A stretch of 64,000 bases of DNA from Haloarcula litorea (GTDB taxonomy: Archaea > Halobacteriota > Halobacteria > Halobacteriales > Haloarculaceae): assembly GCF_029338195.1 (NCBI RefSeq), contig NZ_CP119779.1, forward strand, positions 3,162,001-3,226,000. Reading direction: 5' to 3'. The notes under the pieces were generated by a model. It was not told the DNA's origin. It was given only the letters and a program-made list of their open reading frames with translations, and did not search any database. The translations under genes were made by a program, and so were the position numbers. Shown here piece by piece: positions 36,968-44,947 of the stretch; positions within the stretch are counted from its first letter, which is position 1; each line of letters opens with the position of its first letter.

Positions 36968-37729
36968 GTGACGAACACGCAGGTCACCCACGTTCAGATC
37001 GACAACTACGGGCCGTGGACGGTGACGCCGGAGCCGCGGCGAGAGGTCGACCTCCAGACGCTGCAGTCGCGACTGTACGCCGACCTCGCACAGCTGTTCG
37101 GCAACCGCGACGGCTACGTCTTCTTCTCGCGGTTCGACAACATGATCGCCGTCACGAACGGGCTCGACGAGCGCGATCACGCGCTGATCCAGAAGTCCGT
37201 CGGCAACCGCTACCCGGTGACGATGAGCCTCTCGGTCGCGACCGGTACCACGCCCGCGTCGGCGCTGGGCACCGCCACCGACCAGCTTCAGGCGGCCGGC
37301 AGCGCCCAGGACGAGGGCCGACGCGAGGTGCTCCGCGGGCAGACCATCGACGAGGAGTTCCGGACCGACACCGACGTCCAGTTGGCGCACTTCGACGTCG
37401 ACGACGCGACCGGGAAGTACACCGACGAACTCAACGAGTTCGACACGTTCATCCAGATCGAGCAGGGGTACGCCGCGCTGATGAAGTACATGCGCGAGGC
37501 CCACGACTCCCTCTCCTTCTTCGTCGGCGGCGACAACGTCATCGCGGTCTGCCCGTCGCTGGACGCCGACGCCTACCACGACGCCGTCGAGCACGTCCGG
37601 GAGTCCGTCGACGTCGAACTGAAGGTCGGCGTCGGTCGAGGGCGGACGGCGGCCGACGCGGGGATGGACGCCAAACACGCACTGGAGTCGTGCCGGGCGA
37701 CGGGGGACACCGTCACCGTCCACGAGTGA
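36968..37729 (+). CDS. GTP cyclohydrolase III
   Basis: A 253-residue archaeal GTP cyclohydrolase III (EC 3.5.4.29), which turns GTP into 2-amino-5-formylamino-6-ribosylamino-4-pyrimidinone phosphate for flavin and F420/deazaflavin synthesis. The family's two GGDEF-like halves are readable: HVQIDNYGPWTVTPEPRREVDLQ, RFDNMIAVTNG, then FIQIEQGYAALMKY, FFVGGDNVIAVCP and VGVGRGRTAADAGMDAKHAL. GTG 36968 is the start. It follows the winged-helix gene by 48 bases on the same strand. Confidence 0.93.
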   Translation: MTNTQVTHVQIDNYGPWTVTPEPRREVDLQTLQSRLYADLAQLFGNRDGYVFFSRFDNMIAVTNGLDERDHALIQKSVGNRYPVTMSLSVATGTTPASALGTATDQLQAAGSAQDEGRREVLRGQTIDEEFRTDTDVQLAHFDVDDATGKYTDELNEFDTFIQIEQGYAALMKYMREAHDSLSFFVGGDNVIAVCPSLDADAYHDAVEHVRESVDVELKVGVGRGRTAADAGMDAKHALESCRATGDTVTVHE

Positions 37730-37811
37730 GCGGCAGTTCTTCGACTACGCTATCGTACCTCATAAGCGTGGTGTAGGTATCTTTTAGACTGGTCGTGTGG
37801 TACGTTCACGT

Positions 37812-38390
37812 ATGAACGAGCCGGTATCGGTGCGGGAGGTGATGAACCGGGAGTACGTCGGGGTCAGCGAGTCCGACGACCTGCTGGAGACGACGGAACT
37901 GCTCGTCCGCGAGGACGAGTCGACGGCGCTGGTCCTCCGGGGCAACGACCCGGTCGGCGTGGTCTCTCAGCGGGACATCCTGGGGTATCTGGTCTCGGAC
38001 GGGGATCCCGCCTCGGCGACAGTCGAGGACGCGATGACGGAGTCGGTCCCGACGGTCGCGCCGGCGATCAGACTCCCGGAGGCTCGCGACCGGATGGCCG
38101 CCTGGTCGACGGACTGGGTCCTCGTCGCCGAGGAGGGCGAACCGCTGGGGACGCTGACGGAGGGCGACATCCTCTCGTCGGCGCGACTGGAGAGCGAGGC
38201 GACCGTCGACGTCGCCGACGACGACGAGCGACGGGTGGCCGCGACACAGTCGGCCGCGGCCGACGGGACGGCGACGGCCGTCGACGACACCTTCGAGGAC
38301 CAGGGCATCTGCTCGGCCTGCGGGACGCTCACCCGCGACCTCGCCTCGTTCAACGGACAGCTGCTCTGTGTGGACTGTCGGGACGTCTGA
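37812..38390 (+). CDS. Two-CBS-domain protein with C-terminal zinc ribbon
   Basis: A 192-residue protein with a pair of CBS domains (about residues 4-60 and 65-125; MNREYVGVSESDDLLETT, VGVVSQRDILGYL and GTLTEGDILSSARL) that should bind an adenine nucleotide, then a low-complexity acidic linker and a four-Cys zinc ribbon (ICSACGTLTRDLASFNGQL, then LCVDC). The combination suggests a nucleotide-sensing regulator acting on another protein or nucleic acid. A TATA-like CTTTTAGAC 24-32 bases before ATG 37812 points to a leaderless transcript. Confidence 0.85.
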   Translation: MNEPVSVREVMNREYVGVSESDDLLETTELLVREDESTALVLRGNDPVGVVSQRDILGYLVSDGDPASATVEDAMTESVPTVAPAIRLPEARDRMAAWSTDWVLVAEEGEPLGTLTEGDILSSARLESEATVDVADDDERRVAATQSAAADGTATAVDDTFEDQGICSACGTLTRDLASFNGQLLCVDCRDV

Positions 38391-38430
38391 CCCGGGCAAC
38401 TGTTTTGCCGGCGGACCGCCAACCGCGAGC

Positions 38431-38898
38431 GTGGAGATCACCACCGCTTCCTCCGACGACGCCGACAGGGTCGTCGACCTCTGGGTCGCTCTCGCGCGCG
38501 ACCAGCGCGCCCACGGATCGCAGTTACTGGCGGAGGCCAACCGCGACGCGATCCGGGAGGCGGTCTTCCAGCGCATCGTCGCCGACGACCTGCTGCTCGC
38601 CGACGAGAGCGGTGAGACGATCGGGTTCGTCATGGCCACCATCGAGCAGGGCCGGTACGAGCAGGCCCTGACCCGAGGGCTCGTCGAGAACATCTACGTC
38701 GTCCCCGAGCACCGCCGCGAGGGGGTCGGAGGCGCGCTCCTCCGGGCGGCCGAGCGACACCTCGCCGAGTCCGGAGCCGACACCGTCGCGCTCGAAGCGA
38801 TGGCCGACAACGAGGCGGCCCGGTCGTTCTACGCCGACCACGGGTACGAACTCCACCGCGTGGAGCTGACGAAGCCGACCGAAAGCGATACGCTCTAA
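38431..38898 (+). CDS. GNAT-family N-acetyltransferase
   Basis: A 155-residue acetyltransferase. The acetyl-CoA binding motif is readable as ENIYVVPEHRREGVGGALLRAAE (about residues 90-112), with preceding strand TIGFVMATIEQG and following strand VALEAMADNEAARSFYADHGYEL. It acts presumably on an amine or amino-acid substrate, unknown. GTG 38431 (VEITTASSDDA) is the start, because the longer frame reads through the upstream stop region of the CBS gene. Followed by tRNA-Thr. Confidence 0.85.
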   Translation: MEITTASSDDADRVVDLWVALARDQRAHGSQLLAEANRDAIREAVFQRIVADDLLLADESGETIGFVMATIEQGRYEQALTRGLVENIYVVPEHRREGVGGALLRAAERHLAESGADTVALEAMADNEAARSFYADHGYELHRVELTKPTESDTL

Positions 38899-38928
38899 AC
38901 GGTCCCCCCGCAACGACCGGACGCGAGC

Positions 38929-39002
38929 GCCAGGGGAGCTTGGGTGGTCCAAGCACTCGACTTGTAATCGAGAGTTCGTGGGTTCAAATCCCACCCCTGG
39001 CT
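38929..39002 (+). tRNA. tRNA-Thr (anticodon TGT)
   Basis: A 74-base class I tRNA. Acceptor GCCAGGG (38929-38935) pairs with CCCTGGC (38995-39001), discriminator T. The anticodon stem CTCGA/TCGAG encloses loop CTTGTAA, giving anticodon TGT (Thr, ACA). The T arm is GTGGG-TTCAAAT-CCCAC. No intron is seen and CCA is not encoded. Confidence 0.95.
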
Positions 39003-39089
39003 CTTCTCGCCGCCCGTCACCGCGTTCGGACCGGTAGGCCCCGGCAAACTAACCGTCTATTCGCCGTTGCACCCGCGAGGTGAACACAG

Positions 39090-39842
39090 ATGTCAGACGG
39101 GACAGATCCGGAGGCGGACGGCGAACGAGAGGGAGACCCGCCCGACGGCGACGCCACCGACGAGGAGAGCGGCGAGCCGGTAGCGGCCTCGGTGGTCGGT
39201 GACGAGGCGGTCACGGAGGCGGACGAGGAGACCGACGCTCCCGACACGCCGACCGAGCGCCAGCGGGAGTTCGCGAAGATGCAGCGCCGCCTCGACGAGC
39301 GCGAGATGGGGCTCGACAGCCGCAGCGAAGAACTCGACCAGCGCGAGCGGAACCTGGACCAGCGCGAGCAACGGCTCGACGAGCGCGAGCGCGAGCTCGA
39401 AGACCGGCGGGACGCCCTCGACGAGCGGGAAGTGACGCTCCGACAGCGGGCCGAGACGCTCGACGAGCGCGCGACCGAGATCGAGGAACAGGAGGAACAG
39501 CTGGCCGAGCGAGCGGCGAAACTGGGCGACCACGAGGAGACGCTGCACACCTACATCGACGGGCAAGTCGAGGGCCTCACCGAGCGGGTCACGGAGACGA
39601 TGCACGACGCGCTCGACGAACACGAGCACCGCACGGGCGGGCAGTTCGGACCGGCGGGGACGATACTCGTCGGCCTCGTCGGCCTCGCGCTCTCGGTCGT
39701 CGGCGTCGGCTACGTCGTCCTCGCGGCCGCGGGGTCGCCGGCCGTCGTGTTCGGCGGGACCGTCACGAACCTCGTCGCCGGGACGATCGTCCTGCTGATC
39801 GGGCTCGCGCTGAACCTCGGACCGGTCGCCGGGCGGGTCTGA
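39090..39842 (+). CDS. Coiled-coil protein with C-terminal membrane helices
   Basis: A 250-residue protein. After an acidic start (about 1-50), a long amphipathic coiled coil spans about residues 50-165 with a repeated DERE/DQRE heptad-like unit (LDEREMGLDSRSEELDQRER, then NLDQREQRLDERERELEDRR). A His/Asp-rich hinge follows, then two closely spaced membrane helices (about 185-208 and 222-243). It is an anchor-type membrane coiled coil, perhaps scaffolding or envelope shape. It comes directly after tRNA-Thr. No homologue can be named. Confidence 0.75.
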   Translation: MSDGTDPEADGEREGDPPDGDATDEESGEPVAASVVGDEAVTEADEETDAPDTPTERQREFAKMQRRLDEREMGLDSRSEELDQRERNLDQREQRLDERERELEDRRDALDEREVTLRQRAETLDERATEIEEQEEQLAERAAKLGDHEETLHTYIDGQVEGLTERVTETMHDALDEHEHRTGGQFGPAGTILVGLVGLALSVVGVGYVVLAAAGSPAVVFGGTVTNLVAGTIVLLIGLALNLGPVAGRV

Positions 39843-39884
39843 ACCGTCGGCCCCGTGGTCGCCCCGGGACGGCTCTCGCGCGGG

Positions 39885-40376
39885 CTACGGGAGCACCTGC
39901 TCGGGGTCGTCGATCGTGAACGTGAGGACGCGCCGCTCGTCGAGCGGTCGGACGTGGACGCGGATCTCCCCCTCCGCCCGGGCGGCCTCGACGAACTCCT
40001 CGTGCTCGCCGGGGCTGAAGTACAGCGGCACCAGGACCGCCGTCTCCGTCTCGGGGTCTTCGAGCGCGACCACGGCGTAGATCGTCCCGCCGGTATCGGC
40101 TCGGAACACCTCCGCGCGTCCGAACCCGCCGGCACGGTCGAACGCCGCGGCGACCGGGTCGAACTCGTTGTCCGGCGCGAGCAGTTCGATCCCGGTCCGC
40201 TCGACGTCGCCGGTCCGCACCGCGACGTCGCCGGGGTGGATCTCCCGTGCCGTCCAGTCGCGGTCCCGGTACTCGTCGGCCGTCGCGGCCATGTCCTCGA
40301 CCACCTGGTCCCAGTACGGCATTACGTCGGCCGCGGGGTTGTCGGGCTCGCCGGTCGGGTCTGGGTCGGTGGGCAT
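39885..40376 (-). CDS. Haloarchaeal conserved protein (DUF7529-like)
   Basis: A 163-residue soluble protein opening MPTDPDPTGEPDNPAADVMP, then PYWDQVVEDMAATADEYRDRDWTAREIHPGD as a helical block, GIELLAPDNEFDPVAAAFDRAGGF, and beta strands VLVPLYFSPGEHEEF and VLTFTIDDPEQVLP. I recall it as a haloarchaeal DUF (DUF7529), without searching. No catalytic motif. It lies between the coiled-coil gene (convergent) and the membrane protein (divergent). Unknown function. Confidence 0.75.
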   Translation of the reverse strand: MPTDPDPTGEPDNPAADVMPYWDQVVEDMAATADEYRDRDWTAREIHPGDVAVRTGDVERTGIELLAPDNEFDPVAAAFDRAGGFGRAEVFRADTGGTIYAVVALEDPETETAVLVPLYFSPGEHEEFVEAARAEGEIRVHVRPLDERRVLTFTIDDPEQVLP

Positions 40377-40599
40377 ACCTTGGCCACGGCCAGCCACCCG
40401 CAAAAGCTTTCGTGCTCTCCGGACGCGGCGGCCGGTTCGACACGACCTCCGAGTTGGCGTCGTCGCACGCGACCGGGGACGTGGTCCCTCCGGTCGCCGG
40501 TCCGGGGCGGCGGGGAGCGAACGCGCGGGTCGGTGACCGGTCGACCCGGCCTGCGCGGATGTCGGAAGGTACAGGGACGGGAGGGTCCTAACGCCGACG

Positions 40600-41994
40600 A
40601 TGACACGGTGTGGACACCGTTCGAGGCAGGTGCGAGCCCTCCTCGGCGCACTGGTCGCCAGCGCGGGACTGCTGGCCGTCGGGACCGCGAGCGCACACGG
40701 CGGGAGCCTCGCCGCCGGCGGCCGGGAGCCGCTGGTCATCCCGACGTGGCTGTTCCTCGCGACCGGCGGGGCCGCCGTCGGGGCCTCTTTCCTGCTGGCC
40801 TCGTTCGTCACCGACCGCTCGTTCGTCCGTCGCGTCCACCGCTGGGGCCGCCCGCTCGTCGACAGCGGCACGCGGGTCCCGCGGCTGCTCGGTCAGGCCG
40901 TCGGACTCGTCGGGTTCGCGACCGTCCTGGTCGTCGGCTTCTACGGCCCGCCGACGCCCCGTGCCAACCTCGCGATCCTCCTCGTCTGGGTCGGCTGGTG
41001 GGCCGGGCTGGCGATGTCGATGTATCTGCTTGGCAACAGCTGGACCGTCCTCAACCCCCTGACGACGATCGCCGGCGTGCTCCCGTCGCTGGACCGCCCC
41101 TATCCCGACGGGCTGGGCGCGTGGCCCGGCGTCGTCGGCCTGCTCGCACTGGTCTGGCTCGAAGTCGTCAGCCCGCTTGCCGACGACGCCCCGCTGCTCG
41201 CGACCGCCGTGCTGGGCTACTCCGTCGTGACGCTCGCGGGCGCGGTCGTCTTCGGCCGCGAGGCGTGGTTCGCCGAGGCCGACCCCGTCGAGCGGGTGTT
41301 CCGCTACTACGGCCGGGTCGCGCCGATCGGCCGCGACGAGTCGGGCCTGCGCCTCCGCCTGCCCGGGATGGACCTCTCGACGCCGCGGCTCGTCGACGGG
41401 CCCGACGAGGTCGCCTTCGTCGTCGCGCTCCTGTGGGTGACCACCTACGACGGGCTGGTGACGACGCCGGCCTGGCGGGACCTGACGACGCCGCTGGTCG
41501 AAGCGGGGCTGCCCGCCCACGTCCTCTACCCCGTCGCGCTGCTGCTGGGCTTCGGGCTCTTCCTCGGCGTCTACCGGCTCGCGGTCCGGACGAGCAAAGC
41601 GACGGCCGAGACCTACCTCTCGGAGGCGACGCTGGCCGAGCGGTTCGCGCCGCCGCTGCTCGCGATCGCCGCCGGCTACCACTTCGCCCACTACGTCGGC
41701 TACTTCCTCGCGCTCGCGCCGACGCTCGTCGCCGCGACCGCCTCGCCGCTGATCGCTCCCGCCACGATCCCGTTCTACCGGCTCCCGGCCTGGTTCGGCG
41801 GCGTCGCCATCGCGGCGGTCGTCGTCGGCCACCTGGTCGCCATCTGGGCCGCCCACACCGCCGCCTACGACCTGTTCCCCGGCCGGCTGCAGGCCATCCG
41901 CTCGCAGTACCCCTTCATCGCCGTGATGGTGTTCTACACGATGACCAGCCTGTGGGTCGTCTCCCGCCCGGAGGTGCCGCTCCCGCACCTATGA
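40600..41994 (+). CDS. Multi-spanning membrane protein of the 'fenitrothion hydrolase' annotation family
   Basis: A 464-residue protein with an N-terminal signal-like helix ending ASAHGGSLAAGGREPLVIP and about ten further helices. The pattern of WLFLATGGAAVGASFLLA, TPRANLAILLVWVGWWAGLAM, YLLGNSWTVLNPLTTIAGVLPSLDRPYPDGLGAWPGVVGLL and YHFAHYVGYFLALAP matches a family that databases often label fenitrothion hydrolase, a name I do not think describes its job here. The GNSWTVLNP and HFAH blocks may bind metal or cofactor. Its stop overlaps the start of the zinc-finger/TM gene by four bases, so the two are made together. Confidence 0.75.
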   Translation: MTRCGHRSRQVRALLGALVASAGLLAVGTASAHGGSLAAGGREPLVIPTWLFLATGGAAVGASFLLASFVTDRSFVRRVHRWGRPLVDSGTRVPRLLGQAVGLVGFATVLVVGFYGPPTPRANLAILLVWVGWWAGLAMSMYLLGNSWTVLNPLTTIAGVLPSLDRPYPDGLGAWPGVVGLLALVWLEVVSPLADDAPLLATAVLGYSVVTLAGAVVFGREAWFAEADPVERVFRYYGRVAPIGRDESGLRLRLPGMDLSTPRLVDGPDEVAFVVALLWVTTYDGLVTTPAWRDLTTPLVEAGLPAHVLYPVALLLGFGLFLGVYRLAVRTSKATAETYLSEATLAERFAPPLLAIAAGYHFAHYVGYFLALAPTLVAATASPLIAPATIPFYRLPAWFGGVAIAAVVVGHLVAIWAAHTAAYDLFPGRLQAIRSQYPFIAVMVFYTMTSLWVVSRPEVPLPHL

Positions 41995-42266
41995 GCCAGT
42001 CGACCACCGGCCACGAGTACGACGCCCCCGGCGACGACGAGCCGGCGTTCGAGTGTGCGTACTGCGGCCGCCCGTTCGCCCGCGAGGACCTGCTGGCGCT
42101 GCACCGCGGTCAGACCCATCCGGCCGAACTGGACGACAACGAGGTCGCGGCGTTCCGCGAGGCCCACGCCGCCGAGGAGGAAGCGATCGGGAGCTTCCGC
42201 CTGCGGGCGCTCGGGGCCTTGGTGCTGATCTACTTCTTCCTGCTGATGGTGTACGCGCTCGTCTGA
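41991..42266 (+). CDS. C2H2-type zinc-finger plus single-TM protein
   Basis: A 91-residue protein coupled to the preceding membrane protein. It has a zinc-finger-like motif ECAYCGRPFAREDLLALHRGQTH (Cys-x2-Cys then His-x4-His) at residues 21-43, an acidic segment (AAFREAHAAEEE) and one C-terminal membrane helix (about 70-90, LRALGALVLIYFFLLMVYAL). Small zinc-finger membrane proteins like this may be accessory subunits of the multi-spanning partner. Function unknown, but the pairing looks deliberate. Confidence 0.75.
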   Translation: MSQSTTGHEYDAPGDDEPAFECAYCGRPFAREDLLALHRGQTHPAELDDNEVAAFREAHAAEEEAIGSFRLRALGALVLIYFFLLMVYALV

Positions 42267-42809
42267 CCCGTCGATAGATTCCGGACCCGCTCGCTCTCGG
42301 TCGCAGGCACGAGTGGAAACGGCGTCCTCGACGACCTCCCGGAAGCCCTCACCCGCTCGCGGTGGCTATCCGTAGTCAGCAACAGCGACACCACTGGCAT
42401 CCACTCGGAAGCCCTCACCCGCTCGCGGCGGGTGTGCGGGATATCCTCGCTCCACTGCGTTCCGCTCGGATAGTGCCCGCGCACCCGCCGCGACCCGGTT
42501 CGCCCTTCCAGTCCGCCAGGCCGCGGGTGCGAGCGCGACGGAGCGCGCTCGCGGGTGTGTCCCCACGCCTCCCCGGTCGCTCGCGTCCGCGAGCGACACG
42601 CGTCCTGGCCGCTGCAGATGTGGTAGAACCCACGGTAGCCGGGAGCGCGTTTCGTCGCGCGCCCCGGACCCGGCCGAGGGCTTCCGTCGCTGGTCGGCGG
42701 CAGCGATCGAACTGGGTCACTGGTCGGCCGATCTTCGAGCGCCCGAGCCTGCGAGAGCGACTAGGGCGAAGCGACACGTTGATGGGTCACAACGGCGGAA
42801 CACATCGGT
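42267..42809. other. 543-base gap with direct repeats and hairpins, no gene
   Basis: No convincing gene lies between the zinc-finger/TM gene and rpoL. GGAAGCCCTCACCCGCTCGCGG occurs twice (42341-42362 and 42407-42428), 66 bases apart. Two strong inverted repeats follow: GCGAGCGCG-ACGGAG-CGCGCTCGC (42529-42552) and TCGCTCGCG-TC-CGCGAGCGA (42577-42596). The minus strand has an open frame with repeated RERVRAS-type phrases, which I regard as repeat-derived. The rpoL promoter must lie at the right end but has no clear TATA box. Confidence 0.7.
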
Positions 42810-43094
42810 ATGGACCTTCGCGTCATCGACAAGTCCGACACCGAGCTCTCTATCGAGATCGCGGGCGAGGACCACACGTTCATGAACGTCATCAAGGGCG
42901 CGCTGCTGGAGACCGAGGGCGTCGAGGCGGCGACCTACGACGTCAACCCCGAGCAGTCCGGGGGACAGACCGACCCGGTGCTGACGATCAAGACCGAGGA
43001 GGACGTCGACGCGCTCGACGCCCTCCAGGACGGCACGGACCGTGTCATCGAGAAGACCGACGCGTTCACCGACGCGTTCGAGGCGGCCGCGTAG
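42810..43094 (+). CDS. rpoL: DNA-directed RNA polymerase subunit L (Rpo11)
   Basis: The 94-residue Rpo11/L subunit, which pairs with Rpo3/D to form the assembly platform of archaeal RNA polymerase. It has the family's N-terminal [17 protein letters not shown], the conserved [15 protein letters not shown] (residues 23-37) and the strand [15 protein letters not shown] ending with [16 protein letters not shown]. Length is typical. It is a solitary cistron with convergent gene behind it. Confidence 0.96.
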   Translation: MDLRVIDKSDTELSIEIAGEDHTFMNVIKGALLETEGVEAATYDVNPEQSGGQTDPVLTIKTEEDVDALDALQDGTDRVIEKTDAFTDAFEAAA

Positions 43095-43110
43095 ACCGGC
43101 TTTTCGCTGC

Positions 43111-43971
43111 TCAGCAGACCACGTGCGTGACGAACACGGTGCCGTCCGGCGCGACGTGGACGTCGACGCCGACGGTGCCGGCCTCCGAACTCCGGTAGGG
43201 GATGCCCCGGATCGCGTAGCTGTCGACCAGCGACTGCGCAAGCGCCGGCTCACTGTCGAAGCCGTCCAGCGACTGCCCGACGCGGTCGTAGTCGACGCGG
43301 TAGGCCATCACGGCGGGCCGTTCGCAGGCGAGGTCGAACCGCGAGAACGCCTCCCGCTCGGGGCCGGGCCCGTCGCCGGCCCTCGCTTCGACAACCGCCT
43401 TGTTGTAGTAGGCGGCGGCCTCGTCGGTCGCGGCGTCGCGGGTCAGCTCGCCGGCACCGGCGCGTGCCCGCTGCTCGTTGAGCGCGTCGACGTATGCGTC
43501 CTCGACGGCCGACAGCGAGAGGCCCGCCGCGGTGTCGGCCTCGCCCGGGGCCGCGGGGACCGCGGGCGGTGACCCGCTGGCACCGGTGTCGAAGCCCGGC
43601 AGCGGCACGATCCCGAGCCCGCCGAGGGCGATGACGCCGAGCAGCACCGCGACGACGGCGTAGCCGGCGACGTACTTCGGTTCGATCACGTCCCGCCAGC
43701 TCGTCTCGATGTCGGCCAGCGGGTCCGAGTCGGCGACGGGTTCGCGGACCAGGTCGGCGCTCCCACACCGGTTGCAGGGCGGGGAGTTGCGCTGGTGCTG
43801 GCGGCCACAGTCCTGGCACACCCAGACGGAGCCGCCGGGCTGGACGTCGTCGTCGGTCGACTCCGGGCCGACCGGCTGGACGGCCTTCTCGAAGGTGCCG
43901 TGGCCGCAGTTGTCACAGGGCGGGTCGTCCTCCTCGTGGGGCTTCCCACACCACTCGCACCGCCATTTCAT
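43111..43971 (-). CDS. Double zinc-ribbon, single-TM protein with CAP/SCP-like domain
   Basis: A 286-residue protein beginning MKWRCEWCGKPH. Two zinc ribbons (CEWCGKPHEEDDPPCDNCG, residues 5-23, and CQDCGRQHQRNSPPCNRCG, 52-70) sit in the cytosol, then one membrane helix (about 98-120, AGYAVVAVLLGVIALGGLG). The external part (about 150-286) resembles a divergent CAP/SCP domain: VEDAYVDALNEQRARAGAGEL, then AYYNKAVVEARAG and a late VGVDVHVAPDGTVFVTHVVC. Functionally unknown. ATG 43971 is chosen because the first ribbon starts at once. Confidence 0.8.
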   Translation of the reverse strand: MKWRCEWCGKPHEEDDPPCDNCGHGTFEKAVQPVGPESTDDDVQPGGSVWVCQDCGRQHQRNSPPCNRCGSADLVREPVADSDPLADIETSWRDVIEPKYVAGYAVVAVLLGVIALGGLGIVPLPGFDTGASGSPPAVPAAPGEADTAAGLSLSAVEDAYVDALNEQRARAGAGELTRDAATDEAAAYYNKAVVEARAGDGPGPEREAFSRFDLACERPAVMAYRVDYDRVGQSLDGFDSEPALAQSLVDSYAIRGIPYRSSEAGTVGVDVHVAPDGTVFVTHVVC

Positions 43972-44051
43972 CGGCGACTCTAGGAGGCCACGGTACAAAG
44001 GTAGCCCGGAGGGCGGACGGGCGTGGCCGTGCTTGCGCCGATCCCACCCGC

Positions 44052-44867
44052 TCAGAGCCGGACCGGAATCCCCTGCTCGTCCAGGTACGCCTTCGTCTCC
44101 GCGATTGAGTACTCGCCGAAGTGGAAGATCGAGGCCGCGAGTCCGGCGTCGGCCCCGGCCTCGACGAACACCTCTTCCATATCCGCCGGGCTGCCACAGC
44201 CCGAGGAGGCGATCACCGGCGTCGAGACGTTGTCACAGACCGCTTTCATCAGCGGGATGTCGTACCCCTCTTTCGTCCCGTCGGCGTCGATGGAGTTGAC
44301 GAAGATCTCGCCCGCGCCGCGGTCCTCGGCCTCCTGTGCCCACTCGACGGCGTCCAGTCCCGTGCCCTCGCGGCCGCCCTTGACGGTGCACTCGAACCAG
44401 CAGGACTCGCCGTCGATCTCGGCGTAGTGCTCGCCCTCGTCGTCGAAGCGCCGGCGGGCGTCCAGCGAGATGACGATGCACTGGCTCCCGAAGGCGGCCG
44501 CGCCCTCGTCGATGAGATCGGGGTTCGCGATCGCGCCGGAGTTGATCGAGACCTTGTCCGCGCCGGCCCGCAGCGTCTCCTTGACGTCCTCGCGGGTGCG
44601 GATGCCGCCGCCCACTGTGAGTGGGATGAACACCTCGTCGGCGACGGCCGAGACCGTCTCCAGCATCGTCTCTCGGCCCTCCGCGGAGGCGGTGATGTCG
44701 AGGAAGACGAACTCGTCGGCCCCGGACTCGTTGTAGGCCTTGGCCATCTCGACCGGGTCGCCGGTGTACTCCAGGTCCTCGAAGTTGACGCCCGTGTAGA
44801 CGGCGGCGTCCCCGTTCTCGTCGACGTCGACGTCGATACAGGGGATGATGCGCTTGGTGAGGGTCAT
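44052..44867 (-). CDS. hisF: Imidazole glycerol phosphate synthase subunit HisF
   Basis: The 271-residue cyclase half of imidazole glycerol phosphate synthase, closing the imidazole ring in histidine synthesis with ammonia from HisH. Motifs: [23 protein letters not shown] (catalytic Asp11-equivalent), [32 protein letters not shown] (Asp130-equivalent), and GDIFVNSID-like [20 protein letters not shown]. Length is slightly above the usual 250 through a haloarchaeal insertion (ADGTKEGYD area). hisH is not adjacent. Confidence 0.97.
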   Translation of the reverse strand: MTLTKRIIPCIDVDVDENGDAAVYTGVNFEDLEYTGDPVEMAKAYNESGADEFVFLDITASAEGRETMLETVSAVADEVFIPLTVGGGIRTREDVKETLRAGADKVSINSGAIANPDLIDEGAAAFGSQCIVISLDARRRFDDEGEHYAEIDGESCWFECTVKGGREGTGLDAVEWAQEAEDRGAGEIFVNSIDADGTKEGYDIPLMKAVCDNVSTPVIASSGCGSPADMEEVFVEAGADAGLAASIFHFGEYSIAETKAYLDEQGIPVRL

Positions 44868-44947
44868 CTACTGTCCGTGGCTTCGCTACAGGGCCGTTTG
44901 ACGGTTTCGGCTGGCGCAAGGTCCGCTGGCTGCCGCGTCGTCCTCGC

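Noticed and set aside
39855-42266. 803-codon plus-strand frame across the membrane-protein locus
   Set aside because: Arg/Pro-rich and without hydrophobic pattern, it reads through real genes in other frames; only its last part coincides with the zinc-finger/TM gene, which has its own ATG at 41991.
42341-42428. Possible CRISPR array from the 22-base repeat
   Set aside because: Only two copies, unequal context and no cas genes in the window.
42230-42484. Minus-strand ORF with repeated RERVRAS phrases
   Set aside because: The phrases derive from the 22-base DNA repeats and the product is not protein-like.
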